DNA of 22,343 nt from JAKZSU01 sp047517485 (lineage in GTDB: Bacteria; Pseudomonadota; Alphaproteobacteria; UBA7887): assembly GCA_047517485.1 (NCBI GenBank), contig JAKZSU010000130.1, positions 1-22,343 of the forward strand. The letters run 5' to 3'. A program made the translations under genes and the position numbers. The notes beneath the pieces are model-generated. The model did no database searches and was not told the DNA's origin. It saw nothing but the letters and a program-made list of their open reading frames with translations. Positions within the stretch are counted from its first letter, which is position 1. Every line of letters starts with the position of its first letter. This document shows, piece by piece, positions 1-6,659 of the stretch.

Positions 1-182
1 GCTCGTGGCCTGCTTTTCTTCCGACTGCTCCAGCAGGCGGTGCAGCACGAGCCGGTCCCCTACAAGGGCCTAGTCGGCGGTCATCGCAGCCTCGGAAACC
101 AAATGTAGGGGATACGAGAGCGAAGTGGATACCCAGTTTCCGAAATACCCATCTTGCCTCGCGACGCAATGATCGGCGATGG
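1..182. other. window edge; possible gene fragment, strand unclear
   Basis: The + strand is open from base 1 to a TAG at 106-108 (36 codons, beginning ARGLLFFRLLQQAV) and could be the C-terminal tail of a gene entering from the left, perhaps of transposase type. The opposite strand is also open from about base 72 to the edge (contains VGDRLVLHRLLEQSEEKQ), so strand assignment is not safe. An imperfect inverted pair, TCGGAAAC (92-99) and GTTTCCGA (136-143), lies between this fragment and the next gene and may be a weak hairpin. I see no promoter that I can defend. Confidence 0.2.
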
Positions 183-218
183 TTGAGATTCCGAAATCCG
201 CTTCCGAGGTCATCCGCC

Positions 219-2021
219 ATGCCAGTGCTCCGATTTGTCTTGCTCGCCGTCCTGCTGCAGCTTCCCGCCACGGCCTCGGCGCAAACGGAGGCGCGCTACG
301 ATGTTATCGTCGAGACCGATGTTGCGGTGGCGATGCGCGACGGCACCGTGCTCAGGCTGGATATTTATCGTCCCGACGCCGCCGGCCCCTTTCCGGCGCT
401 GATCGAGCGCACGCCTTATAACAAGAGCCGGTCGTCGGAGATCCGCGCCGGCGCGCATACGTATTTCGCCGCGCGCGGCTATGTGTTCATGGTCCAGGAC
501 GTGCGCGGGCGTTATGAATCCGACGGTGATTTCTATCCGTTTCGCGATGCCGGCTGGCAGGCGCGGCGCGATGGGTACGACACGGTCGCCTGGATCGGCG
601 AGCAGGCGTGGTCGAACGGCCGTATCGGTATCGTCGGCGGCTCGCATACCGGCCAGACCGCCTATATGCTGGCGCCGACCCAGCCGCCCGGGGTCGCGGC
701 GATGTTCGTCCGCGAATCCGCCTCTGACTTGCACAAACACTGGATCTATCGCGGCGGCGCGTTCGAGCACGCCTTCGTCACCACCTGGGTCGGGCTGACG
801 TTTGCGAAAGATCTTATTGAACGCAGCCCGGCGTCCGGGCCCGGCGGGCAAGCGGCGATCGACGATTTTATCGCCGCGCCCGAGTCGTATCTATGGAACC
901 TGCCGGTCAACGAATTCCCGGCGTTCCGCGATCTGCCGGTGCTCGCGTTCTACGACGACTGGCTCGCGCATCAGGCCGACGGCCCCTATTGGTGGCGCCA
1001 GAATGTTGGTATGCAACATCATCGCTTCACCGTGCCGGTGTATCACCTGGGTGGGTGGTATGACATCTTTTTGCAAGGCACGATTGAGAATTACCAAGGC
1101 TTGGCGACCCGTGCCGGCACACAACTCGCGCGTGATAATCAGCGTCTCGTCATTGGCCCGTGGGTGCATGGGCCGAGCAATGTCGGGGTGACCGAGGTTG
1201 GCAGCCTGACTTTCCCCGGCGCGGACGACGTGCAATACAACGACATTCGCTTGCGCTGGTTCGATCAATGGCTGCGCGACGTAGACAGCGGGCTCGACGA
1301 CGAGCCGCCTGTTTTGATCTATGTGATGGGCGACAATGTCTGGCGCCATGAGACCGAATGGCCGCTGGCGCGTACCCAGTACACCAAATTCTATTTCGGC
1401 GCCGGCCCGGCCGGGACGATCAGTTCGCTCAACGATGGGCGGCTTGGACGCGCCGTGCCGGCCCATGACGAGCCACCGGCAAGCTTCCGCTACGATCCCA
1501 ACCAGCCGGTGCCGACGCTTGGCGGCAACACGCTGTTCATCGCGGGTGGCCCGCAGGACCACCGCGCCGCCGACGAGATGAGCCTGACCTTTACCTCCGA
1601 GCCCTTGGCGGCGGACCTCGAAGTTACCGGCCCGGTCACCGCCGTGCTCCACGCGCTGTCATCGGCGGTCGACACCGACTGGACGGTGCGCTTGAGCGAG
1701 GTCTGGCCCGACGGCCGCTCGATCAACATCGTCGACGGCATCCAGCGCGCGCGCTACCGCGACGACCCGGCGAAGCCGAGCCTGATCGAGCCGGGCAATA
1801 TCTACACCTACGAAATCGACCTGTGGGCGACCAGCACGGTGTTCAAAGCCGGCAACCGCCTGCGGGTCAGCGTCCACAGCAGCAATTTCCCGCGCTGGAC
1901 GCGAAACCTGAACACCGCGACAAGCCCGGAAGAGGGACTGAAACCCGAGGTCGCTTACAACACGGTGCTGCACGAGGCGGCGTGGCCGTCGCACATCGTG
2001 CTCCCGGTGATACCAAGGTAA
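219..2021 (+). CDS. CocE/NonD family exported serine hydrolase
   Basis: 600-residue alpha/beta hydrolase of the X-Pro dipeptidyl-peptidase S15/CocE family, which hydrolyses ester or amide bonds (cocaine esterase, glutaryl-7-ACA acylase and relatives). A signal peptide fills residues 1-21 (hydrophobic core, then ATASAQ), so the protein should be exported. The nucleophile is Ser142 in GGSHTG (the family more often has Tyr after the Ser). Asp282 (GGWYDIF) and His317 (GPWVHG) complete the triad. The C-terminal jelly-roll domain starts around residue 470 and has the typical LRVSVHSSNFPRW segment near the end. I chose the ATG at 219 because GAGGT lies 10 nt upstream and the signal peptide starts there; an in-frame TTG at 183 would add 12 residues. 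The natural substrate cannot be told from sequence. The next gene follows after 74 nt on the same strand. Confidence 0.88.
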   Translation: MPVLRFVLLAVLLQLPATASAQTEARYDVIVETDVAVAMRDGTVLRLDIYRPDAAGPFPALIERTPYNKSRSSEIRAGAHTYFAARGYVFMVQDVRGRYESDGDFYPFRDAGWQARRDGYDTVAWIGEQAWSNGRIGIVGGSHTGQTAYMLAPTQPPGVAAMFVRESASDLHKHWIYRGGAFEHAFVTTWVGLTFAKDLIERSPASGPGGQAAIDDFIAAPESYLWNLPVNEFPAFRDLPVLAFYDDWLAHQADGPYWWRQNVGMQHHRFTVPVYHLGGWYDIFLQGTIENYQGLATRAGTQLARDNQRLVIGPWVHGPSNVGVTEVGSLTFPGADDVQYNDIRLRWFDQWLRDVDSGLDDEPPVLIYVMGDNVWRHETEWPLARTQYTKFYFGAGPAGTISSLNDGRLGRAVPAHDEPPASFRYDPNQPVPTLGGNTLFIAGGPQDHRAADEMSLTFTSEPLAADLEVTGPVTAVLHALSSAVDTDWTVRLSEVWPDGRSINIVDGIQRARYRDDPAKPSLIEPGNIYTYEIDLWATSTVFKAGNRLRVSVHSSNFPRWTRNLNTATSPEEGLKPEVAYNTVLHEAAWPSHIVLPVIPR

Positions 2022-2095
2022 AGCGAACCCGCTTGCCCAGCGCACTCCTATCGGCAATTCTGCGCCCCTCTTTAACTCAGATCGAGCCAGCAGCC

Positions 2096-2980
2096 ATGAC
2101 CGCCATCCATATCGTCTTCAGCCGCTTTTCCGCGTTTTACTCGCCGCTCATCGCGACGTTTTCCCACGGCTTTTTGCAGGCCGAGGGGTTCGAACCGACT
2201 TACGGGGTGCCGGCCGCCGGCTCGTCGGCGCCGGCGATGTTGCTCGAGGGGGCGGCGAGCGTGGCGCAGTCGGCGGTGTCGCAAGGGTTCATGGCGCGTG
2301 AGCGCGGTGAGACGCCGACGGTCGTTCATTTCGCGCAGATCAATGAGCGGGATGGGTTTTTTGTCGCCGGGCGCGAGGCGGCGGCGGACTTCGATTGGCA
2401 GAGTCTCGCCGGGCGACGGGTGTTGGTCGATCATGGCGGGCAGCCGATGGCGATGTTCAAATATGGCTGCCATCGCGCCGGACTGGATTACGGCGCGATC
2501 GAGGTCATCGATGCCGGCGAGCCGGCGGCGATGGAGGCGGCGTTTCGTGGCGGTGAGGGCGACTTCATTCAGCTTCAGGGGCCGGCGCCGCAGCAGCTCG
2601 CGGTCGAGGGGATCGGCGATGTCGTGGCCTCGGTCGGCGAGCAGGTGGGGATTTGCGCTTTTTCCAGTTTGAGCGCGACCCCGGAATGGCTTGCCGGCGA
2701 TCAGGCGCCGGCGTTCATGCGGGCCTATCGCCAGGCGCGGCGGTTTGTTATCGAGTCGTCGCCGGAGGAAGTCGCTGGCGCTATCGCGTCGTGTTTCGAG
2801 GGGGTTGCGCCCGCGGCGTTGAGCCGAACCATCGCCGCCTATCAGGCGCTCGGCTGCTGGACACCGCATATCGAGATCGCCGATGCGGCGTGGCAAGGCG
2901 CGCTCGATGTGTTCGAACACGCGGGCATGATCAGCCAGCGCTACGGGCCGGACGGAATAGTGGTCGCGGCGCCGCAATAG
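2096..2980 (+). CDS. NMT1/THI5-like substrate-binding-fold protein
   Basis: 294-residue protein resembling the SsuA/ThiY/NMT1 family of type II periplasmic binding proteins, which bind sulfonates, pyrimidine precursors and similar small molecules for ABC transporters. Family-like features are the N-terminal FSRFSAFYSPLIATF strand-helix, a VVHFAQINERDGFFVAGRE segment, and LAGRRVLVDHGGQPMAMFKY, which matches the usual 'L-kGk-v-v-G' hinge region. No signal peptide or lipobox is visible after this ATG, and extending upstream does not create one. No ABC ATPase or permease gene is adjacent. It may therefore be an orphan binding protein with a missed export signal, or a cytoplasmic protein that reuses the fold. 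The ribosome-binding site is weak. It probably shares transcription with the hydrolase 74 nt upstream. Confidence 0.72.
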   Translation: MTAIHIVFSRFSAFYSPLIATFSHGFLQAEGFEPTYGVPAAGSSAPAMLLEGAASVAQSAVSQGFMARERGETPTVVHFAQINERDGFFVAGREAAADFDWQSLAGRRVLVDHGGQPMAMFKYGCHRAGLDYGAIEVIDAGEPAAMEAAFRGGEGDFIQLQGPAPQQLAVEGIGDVVASVGEQVGICAFSSLSATPEWLAGDQAPAFMRAYRQARRFVIESSPEEVAGAIASCFEGVAPAALSRTIAAYQALGCWTPHIEIADAAWQGALDVFEHAGMISQRYGPDGIVVAAPQ

Positions 2981-3022
2981 TCCCGGCAATTTAAACTTGA
3001 CGGTCCCCCCCCCCCACCCAAA

Positions 3023-3045
3023 CCCTCCCCCGCGAGTGGGGAGGG
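3023..3045. terminator. GC hairpin between convergent genes
   Basis: A perfect 8-bp stem, CCCTCCCC (3023-3030) with GGGGAGGG (3038-3045), and a 7-base loop lie in the 111-bp gap between the convergent NMT1-like gene and bdhA. A short pyrimidine stretch (CTTTCT) follows on the + strand. An 11-C run at 3005-3015 precedes it. It is placed to act as a bidirectional terminator, but a long U tract is missing. Confidence 0.5.
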
Positions 3046-3091
3046 CTTTCTGGCGGTGCCTAGTGGCTGCTCATTAAATACCCGCGCCCGC

Positions 3092-3874
3092 CTAGCGGGC
3101 GGTCCAGCCGCCGTCGATGGGGAGTGCGGCGCCGGTGATCGACGCCGCCGCGTCCGAGCACAGGAAGGTCGCGAGGGCGCCGATTTCCTCGACCGTGATG
3201 ATCCGCCGGGTCGGTTGATTGCTGGCCAGCATATCGGCCAGGGTCTCCGCTTCGCTGAGCCCGCTTTGGCGCGCGAGATCGGGGATTTGTTTCTCGACCA
3301 GCGGTGTCGCGACCATGCCGGGGCAGATCGCGTTCGCCGTCACGCCGTATTCCGCGCCCTCCATCGCCACCGCCTTGGTCAAGCCGATGATGCCGTGCTT
3401 GGCCGCGACATAGGCGGTCTTGAACGGCGAGCCGATCAGCCCCTGCACCGAAGCGGTGTTGATGATGCGACCGAAGCCGCGCGCCTTCATGCCGGCGATG
3501 GCGAGCCGGGTGGTGTGGAACGCCGCCGACAGGTTGATGGCGAGGATCTCGTCCCATTTCTCGACCGGAAAATCCTCGATCGCGGCGACTTTCTGAATGC
3601 CGGCATTGTTGACCACCACGTCGAGGGGGCCGATGTCGGCCTCGGCGGTGGCCATCAGCTCGGCAATTTCGCCCGGCTTGGTCATGTCGGCGCGGTGATA
3701 GGCGACGCGGACCCCATGGGTCGTGGCGAGCCGCGCGCGCAAGGTCTCGATTTCGTCCGGGTCGCCGAACCCGTTGAGCATGACGTTCATTCCCGCTTTC
3801 GCGAAAGCTTCGGCGATGCCTTGGCCGATGCCGCTGGTCGAACCGGTGATGACGGCGTTGAGGCCTTGGGTCAT
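3092..3874 (-). CDS. bdhA: (R)-3-hydroxybutyrate dehydrogenase (SDR family)
   Basis: 260-residue short-chain dehydrogenase that oxidises (R)-3-hydroxybutyrate to acetoacetate with NAD+, the step after polyhydroxybutyrate depolymerisation. The cofactor motif TGSTSGIG is at 10-17 and NNAG at 89-92. The catalytic set is Asn114, Ser142, Tyr155 and Lys159 (YVAAK). Segments typical of this subfamily rather than generic SDRs are LNGFGD after beta-2 and CPGMVATPLVEKQIP in the substrate loop. I chose the ATG at 3874 because GGAG lies upstream at a good distance and the Rossmann beta-1 strand starts at once; a further in-frame extension to 3967 adds only non-conserved residues. The gene is divergent from coxC, sharing a 139-bp promoter region. 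Its link to CO oxidation, if any, is through carbon storage metabolism and is only inferred. Confidence 0.9.
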   Translation of the reverse strand: MTQGLNAVITGSTSGIGQGIAEAFAKAGMNVMLNGFGDPDEIETLRARLATTHGVRVAYHRADMTKPGEIAELMATAEADIGPLDVVVNNAGIQKVAAIEDFPVEKWDEILAINLSAAFHTTRLAIAGMKARGFGRIINTASVQGLIGSPFKTAYVAAKHGIIGLTKAVAMEGAEYGVTANAICPGMVATPLVEKQIPDLARQSGLSEAETLADMLASNQPTRRIITVEEIGALATFLCSDAAASITGAALPIDGGWTAR

Positions 3875-3943
3875 AATCGAGACTCCGTTGGGGGTGGGGC
3901 ATTCTTTGTGCAGCTTGGAATTAATCTGCCATACTATCGCGGT

Positions 3944-3964
3944 GCCACGTCGGATAATCGTGGC
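3944..3964. promoter_or_regulatory. inverted repeat in bdhA-coxC divergent region
   Basis: GCCACG (3944-3949) and CGTGGC (3959-3964) form a perfect 6-bp inverted repeat with a 9-base AT-leaning spacer, centred between the divergent bdhA and coxC starts. It could be an operator. Its CACG/CGTG arms resemble those of the palindrome at 5172-5186 upstream of coxM, but the spacers differ (9 and 5). Confidence 0.3.
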
Positions 3965-4013
3965 CAATTGACGAAAGATTGGTGAGTATCATTGGGGAGG
4001 TCGGACGTCGCCG

Positions 4014-5150
4014 ATGCTTGAGGTCCATTATGTGCCGTCGCTGGTCATCGCGTCGATCGCGGTCGCGATCATGGCGTCGTTTACTTCGCTGCGGCTGACC
4101 AGCGGGCTCGGCGTGCTCGACGCGCGGCGGCGCAAGGTGCGAGTGTCGCAGGCGGCGTTTGCCTTGGGCGGCGGCATCTGGTCGATGCATTTCGTCGGCA
4201 TGCTGTCGGTCGAGATGAGCATTCCGATTTTCTATGACCCGCTGCGCACCATGGGCTCGGCCTTGATCGCCGTCCTGCTGACCGGCTCGGCGCTGATGTC
4301 GTTGCATTTCGGCACCCGCACGCGGACGCGTATCGCCTTCGCCGGGATCATCACCGGCGCCGGCATCGTCAGCATGCATTATCTCGGCATGTCGGCGATC
4401 TCGGGGAACTGTTTGGTTTCGTACAATTCCGCCGGCGTGTTGCTGGCGATCGGTATCGCCATGGCGTCGAGCATTCTGGCGATGGAACTGGCCTATCGCA
4501 AGCGATCGCTGGTCGCCACCGTCGGTGGCTCGGTGGCGCTCGGCCTGTCGATTTCGGCGATGCATTATTCGGCGATGATGTTCACCGCCTTCAGCGTCGC
4601 GCCGGCGACCGCGGTGTCGTCAAATCAGGCGGTGTCGTCGAACAGCTTGGCCTTGATCGTCGCGGTCGCGGCGTTCGTGATCTGCGGCTTGTTTCTGTTG
4701 TCGGCGGTGCCCGGCGAGGTCGCCGCGCCGGATGCGGATCAGCAGCGATCCCCGGCGCCGCGCGGTCGCGCCGCCGCCGCGCCGTATTCGAAGGCATTCG
4801 ATGGCTCGGTTGCGACTTCGCCGCAGACGGCGCGGATCCCCTATGAGCGCGACAAGACATTGCGCTTCTTGGCGGCGCCGTCGATCTTGTTCGTCCAGGC
4901 GGACGGCCATTACTCAAGGATCGCCAATGGCGAGGACGAATTTTTTTGCCCGTGGTCGATCTCGCGGGTGGAAAAAAGTCTCGATCCGGAGAGCTTTATC
5001 CGCACCCACCGCAGCTATCTGGTGAACAAGCACCACATCAACGGTTTTCGCCGCCAAGGCGACAAGGGTGTTTGTATTGTCGGCGAAGATCGCGAAGTTC
5101 CAGTGAGTCGGGGACGAGTCTCGGAAATTCAGCAGATGTTGGGTCTCTAA
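4014..5150 (+). CDS. coxC: CoxC-like MHYT sensor / LytTR transcription regulator
   Basis: 378-residue membrane-bound regulator. Residues 1-230 are an MHYT domain of about seven membrane helices with three signature motifs, MHFVGM (58-63), MHYLGM (121-126) and MHYSAM (183-188); these are proposed in the family to bind a metal, probably copper, and sense CO, O2 or NO. A low-complexity Ala/Pro linker spans about 231-280. Residues 281-378 are a LytTR DNA-binding domain, with FVQADGHYSRI and the diagnostic FIRTHRSYLVNKHHI. This fusion is the architecture of CoxC and CoxH in the Oligotropha carboxidovorans cox cluster, and the position directly upstream of coxM matches coxC. The likely role is CO-responsive activation of the downstream operon. 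The start has GGGGAGG upstream with a rather long 13-nt spacer. No separate sensor kinase gene is present, so sensing and DNA binding are on one chain. Confidence 0.85.
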   Translation: MLEVHYVPSLVIASIAVAIMASFTSLRLTSGLGVLDARRRKVRVSQAAFALGGGIWSMHFVGMLSVEMSIPIFYDPLRTMGSALIAVLLTGSALMSLHFGTRTRTRIAFAGIITGAGIVSMHYLGMSAISGNCLVSYNSAGVLLAIGIAMASSILAMELAYRKRSLVATVGGSVALGLSISAMHYSAMMFTAFSVAPATAVSSNQAVSSNSLALIVAVAAFVICGLFLLSAVPGEVAAPDADQQRSPAPRGRAAAAPYSKAFDGSVATSPQTARIPYERDKTLRFLAAPSILFVQADGHYSRIANGEDEFFCPWSISRVEKSLDPESFIRTHRSYLVNKHHINGFRRQGDKGVCIVGEDREVPVSRGRVSEIQQMLGL

Positions 5151-5155
5151 GCCCC

Positions 5156-5186
5156 GCATTTCGTGTGCCGAGCACGTATTTCGTGC
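5156..5186 (+). promoter_or_regulatory. candidate LytTR operator upstream of coxM
   Basis: GCATTTCGTG (5156-5165) recurs as GTATTTCGTG (5176-5185), 9 of 10 identical, with a start-to-start distance of exactly 20 bp, about two helical turns. LytTR proteins bind paired direct repeats on one DNA face with this kind of spacing. The second copy is also the right arm of a palindrome, GCACG-TATTT-CGTGC (5172-5186). The site lies 98-128 bp upstream of the coxM start, where an activator should bind. That CoxC is the binder is inference. Confidence 0.45.
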
Positions 5187-5283
5187 AATCCAGCCCCCTG
5201 ATCATGAAACAATCGCCGTCGAGTTGGCGGGACCACGCCTACTGTTTGATGCAAATTTCAACGACGTTAGGGGAGGACGTGCC

Positions 5284-6147
5284 ATGATACCCGGATCGTT
5301 CGATTATCACCGACCGGAGTCCATCGACGCGGCGATCTCGGTGCTCGCGTCCTTGGGGGACGAGGCGCTGATCGTGGCCGGCGGCCACAGCCTGATCCCG
5401 ATGATGAAACTGCGCATGGCGGTGCCGGAGCATCTGGTCGATCTGCAGGATATCGCCGATCTCAAGGGCATATCGGTCTCCACCGACCGAATCTCGATCG
5501 GCGCGATGACGACCCAGACCGAGGTGATCGCCTCCGAGGAATTGTTAGCGGCGTGTCCGATCCTTCGCGAGACCGCGCTGCAGATCGCCGATCCGCAAGT
5601 GCGCAACGTCGGCACCATCGGCGGCAACGTGGCCAATGGCGATCCGGGCAACGATATGCCGGCGGTGATGCAGGCGTTGGACGCGCGCTATGTCGTGCAG
5701 GGACCGGGTGGGAGCCGCGAACTGGTCGCCCGCAAGTTTTACGAAGCGGCGTATTTCACCGCGCTTGCCGACGGCGAAATTCTCACCGCGGTCACTTTCG
5801 CCCGGCCGCCCGCCGGTCATGGCTCGGCGTACCTAAAGCAGAAACGCAAAATCGGCGATTACGCGACCGCGGCGGCGGCGGTAATTCTGACCATGGAAGG
5901 CGGCGCTTGCGCGGCAGCGTCGATCGCGCTGACCAATGTCGGCGACACGCCGCTTTATGCCGAAGCGGCGGCGGCGGCGATCGTCGGCTCGACGCTCGAC
6001 GGGGCGGCCTTGGACAACGCGGTCGAGGCGGCCAAGGCGATCACCCATCCGGCGGCAGACGGGCGCGGGCCGGCGGAGTTCCGCACCCATGTCGCTGGGG
6101 TCATGGTGCGCCGGGCGATCGAAACCGCCGCCCAACGGGCAAGCTAG
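5284..6147 (+). CDS. coxM: aerobic CO dehydrogenase medium (FAD) subunit CoxM
   Basis: 287-residue flavoprotein subunit of the molybdenum-copper CO dehydrogenase (CoxLMS)2, a cytoplasmic-face enzyme that oxidises CO + H2O to CO2 and passes electrons from [2Fe-2S] via FAD to the quinone pool. FAD pyrophosphate-binding motifs AGGHS (32-36) and TIGGN (111-115) fall at the same residue numbers as I recall for O. carboxidovorans CoxM. The start MIPGSFDYHRP and the KRKIGDYATAAAAV segment are also family-typical. The ATG at 5284 is preceded by GGGGAGGACGTGCC, a strong ribosome-binding site; it is the first gene of the M-S-L order that marks form I enzymes (form II loci are usually S-L-M). coxS starts 17 nt after the stop. 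Confidence 0.96.
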   Translation: MIPGSFDYHRPESIDAAISVLASLGDEALIVAGGHSLIPMMKLRMAVPEHLVDLQDIADLKGISVSTDRISIGAMTTQTEVIASEELLAACPILRETALQIADPQVRNVGTIGGNVANGDPGNDMPAVMQALDARYVVQGPGGSRELVARKFYEAAYFTALADGEILTAVTFARPPAGHGSAYLKQKRKIGDYATAAAAVILTMEGGACAAASIALTNVGDTPLYAEAAAAAIVGSTLDGAALDNAVEAAKAITHPAADGRGPAEFRTHVAGVMVRRAIETAAQRAS

Positions 6148-6164
6148 AGAATCGGGAGGCACAG

Positions 6165-6659
6165 ATGGCAAAACTGAACATCACACTGACGGTCAATGGC
6201 GAGGCGGTCGAGAGCGAGGCCGAGCCCCGCACCTTGCTGATTCATTTTTTGCGCGAAACGCTCGATATAACCGGGCCGCACATCGGTTGCGACACCAGCC
6301 ATTGCGGCGCGTGCACGATCGACCTCAACGGCAAATCGGTCAAATCCTGCACCATGTTCGCCGGCCAGGCCAACGGCGCCGAGATCACTACGATCGAGGG
6401 CATCGCCGCCGCCGACGGTACGCTGCACCCGCTGCAAGAGGCGTTTCGCGAGCATCATGGGCTGCAATGCGGCTTCTGCACTCCCGGCATGATCACCCGC
6501 GCTCACCGCCTGCTGCAGGACAATCCCAACCCGACGGATGACGAAATCCGCTTCGGGATCGCCGGCAACCTGTGTCGGTGCACCGGGTATCAGAATATCG
6601 TCAATGCCATACGGGTGGCCGCGGCGGAACTCAATTCCGTTCAGGAGGCGGCAGAATAA
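6165..6659 (+). CDS. coxS: aerobic CO dehydrogenase small iron-sulfur subunit CoxS
   Basis: 164-residue subunit carrying two [2Fe-2S] clusters that move electrons from the Mo/Cu site of CoxL to FAD in CoxM. The N-terminal plant-ferredoxin-type cluster uses Cys42, 47, 50 and 62 (CDTSHCGAC, then KSC). The C-terminal helical-bundle cluster uses Cys102, 105, 137 and 139 (CGFC and CRC in GNLCRCTGYQN). All eight ligands are present, and the length matches the family (about 160-166). GGGAGGCACAG precedes the ATG. The TAA stop overlaps the coxL ATG by one base (TAATG), implying translational coupling and balanced subunit synthesis. Confidence 0.96.
   Translation: MAKLNITLTVNGEAVESEAEPRTLLIHFLRETLDITGPHIGCDTSHCGACTIDLNGKSVKSCTMFAGQANGAEITTIEGIAAADGTLHPLQEAFREHHGLQCGFCTPGMITRAHRLLQDNPNPTDDEIRFGIAGNLCRCTGYQNIVNAIRVAAAELNSVQEAAE

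Noticed and set aside
1823..2095. Upstream extension of the NMT1-like gene
   Set aside because: The extension lies within the coding end of the hydrolase and adds Gln/Arg-rich sequence without a signal peptide.
3005..3015. Run of 11 C as a phase-variable tract
   Set aside because: It lies between two gene ends rather than in a promoter or coding region, so length changes would have no clear effect.
3056..3985. 309-codon frame on the + strand opposite bdhA, and a 280-codon second frame on the minus strand
   Set aside because: The SDR gene in the other minus-strand frame has all catalytic residues; these are compositional shadows.
3968..3992. TTGACG ... TATCAT as a sigma-70 promoter for coxC
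   Set aside because: The spacer is only 13 bp, too short for a standard -35/-10 pair.
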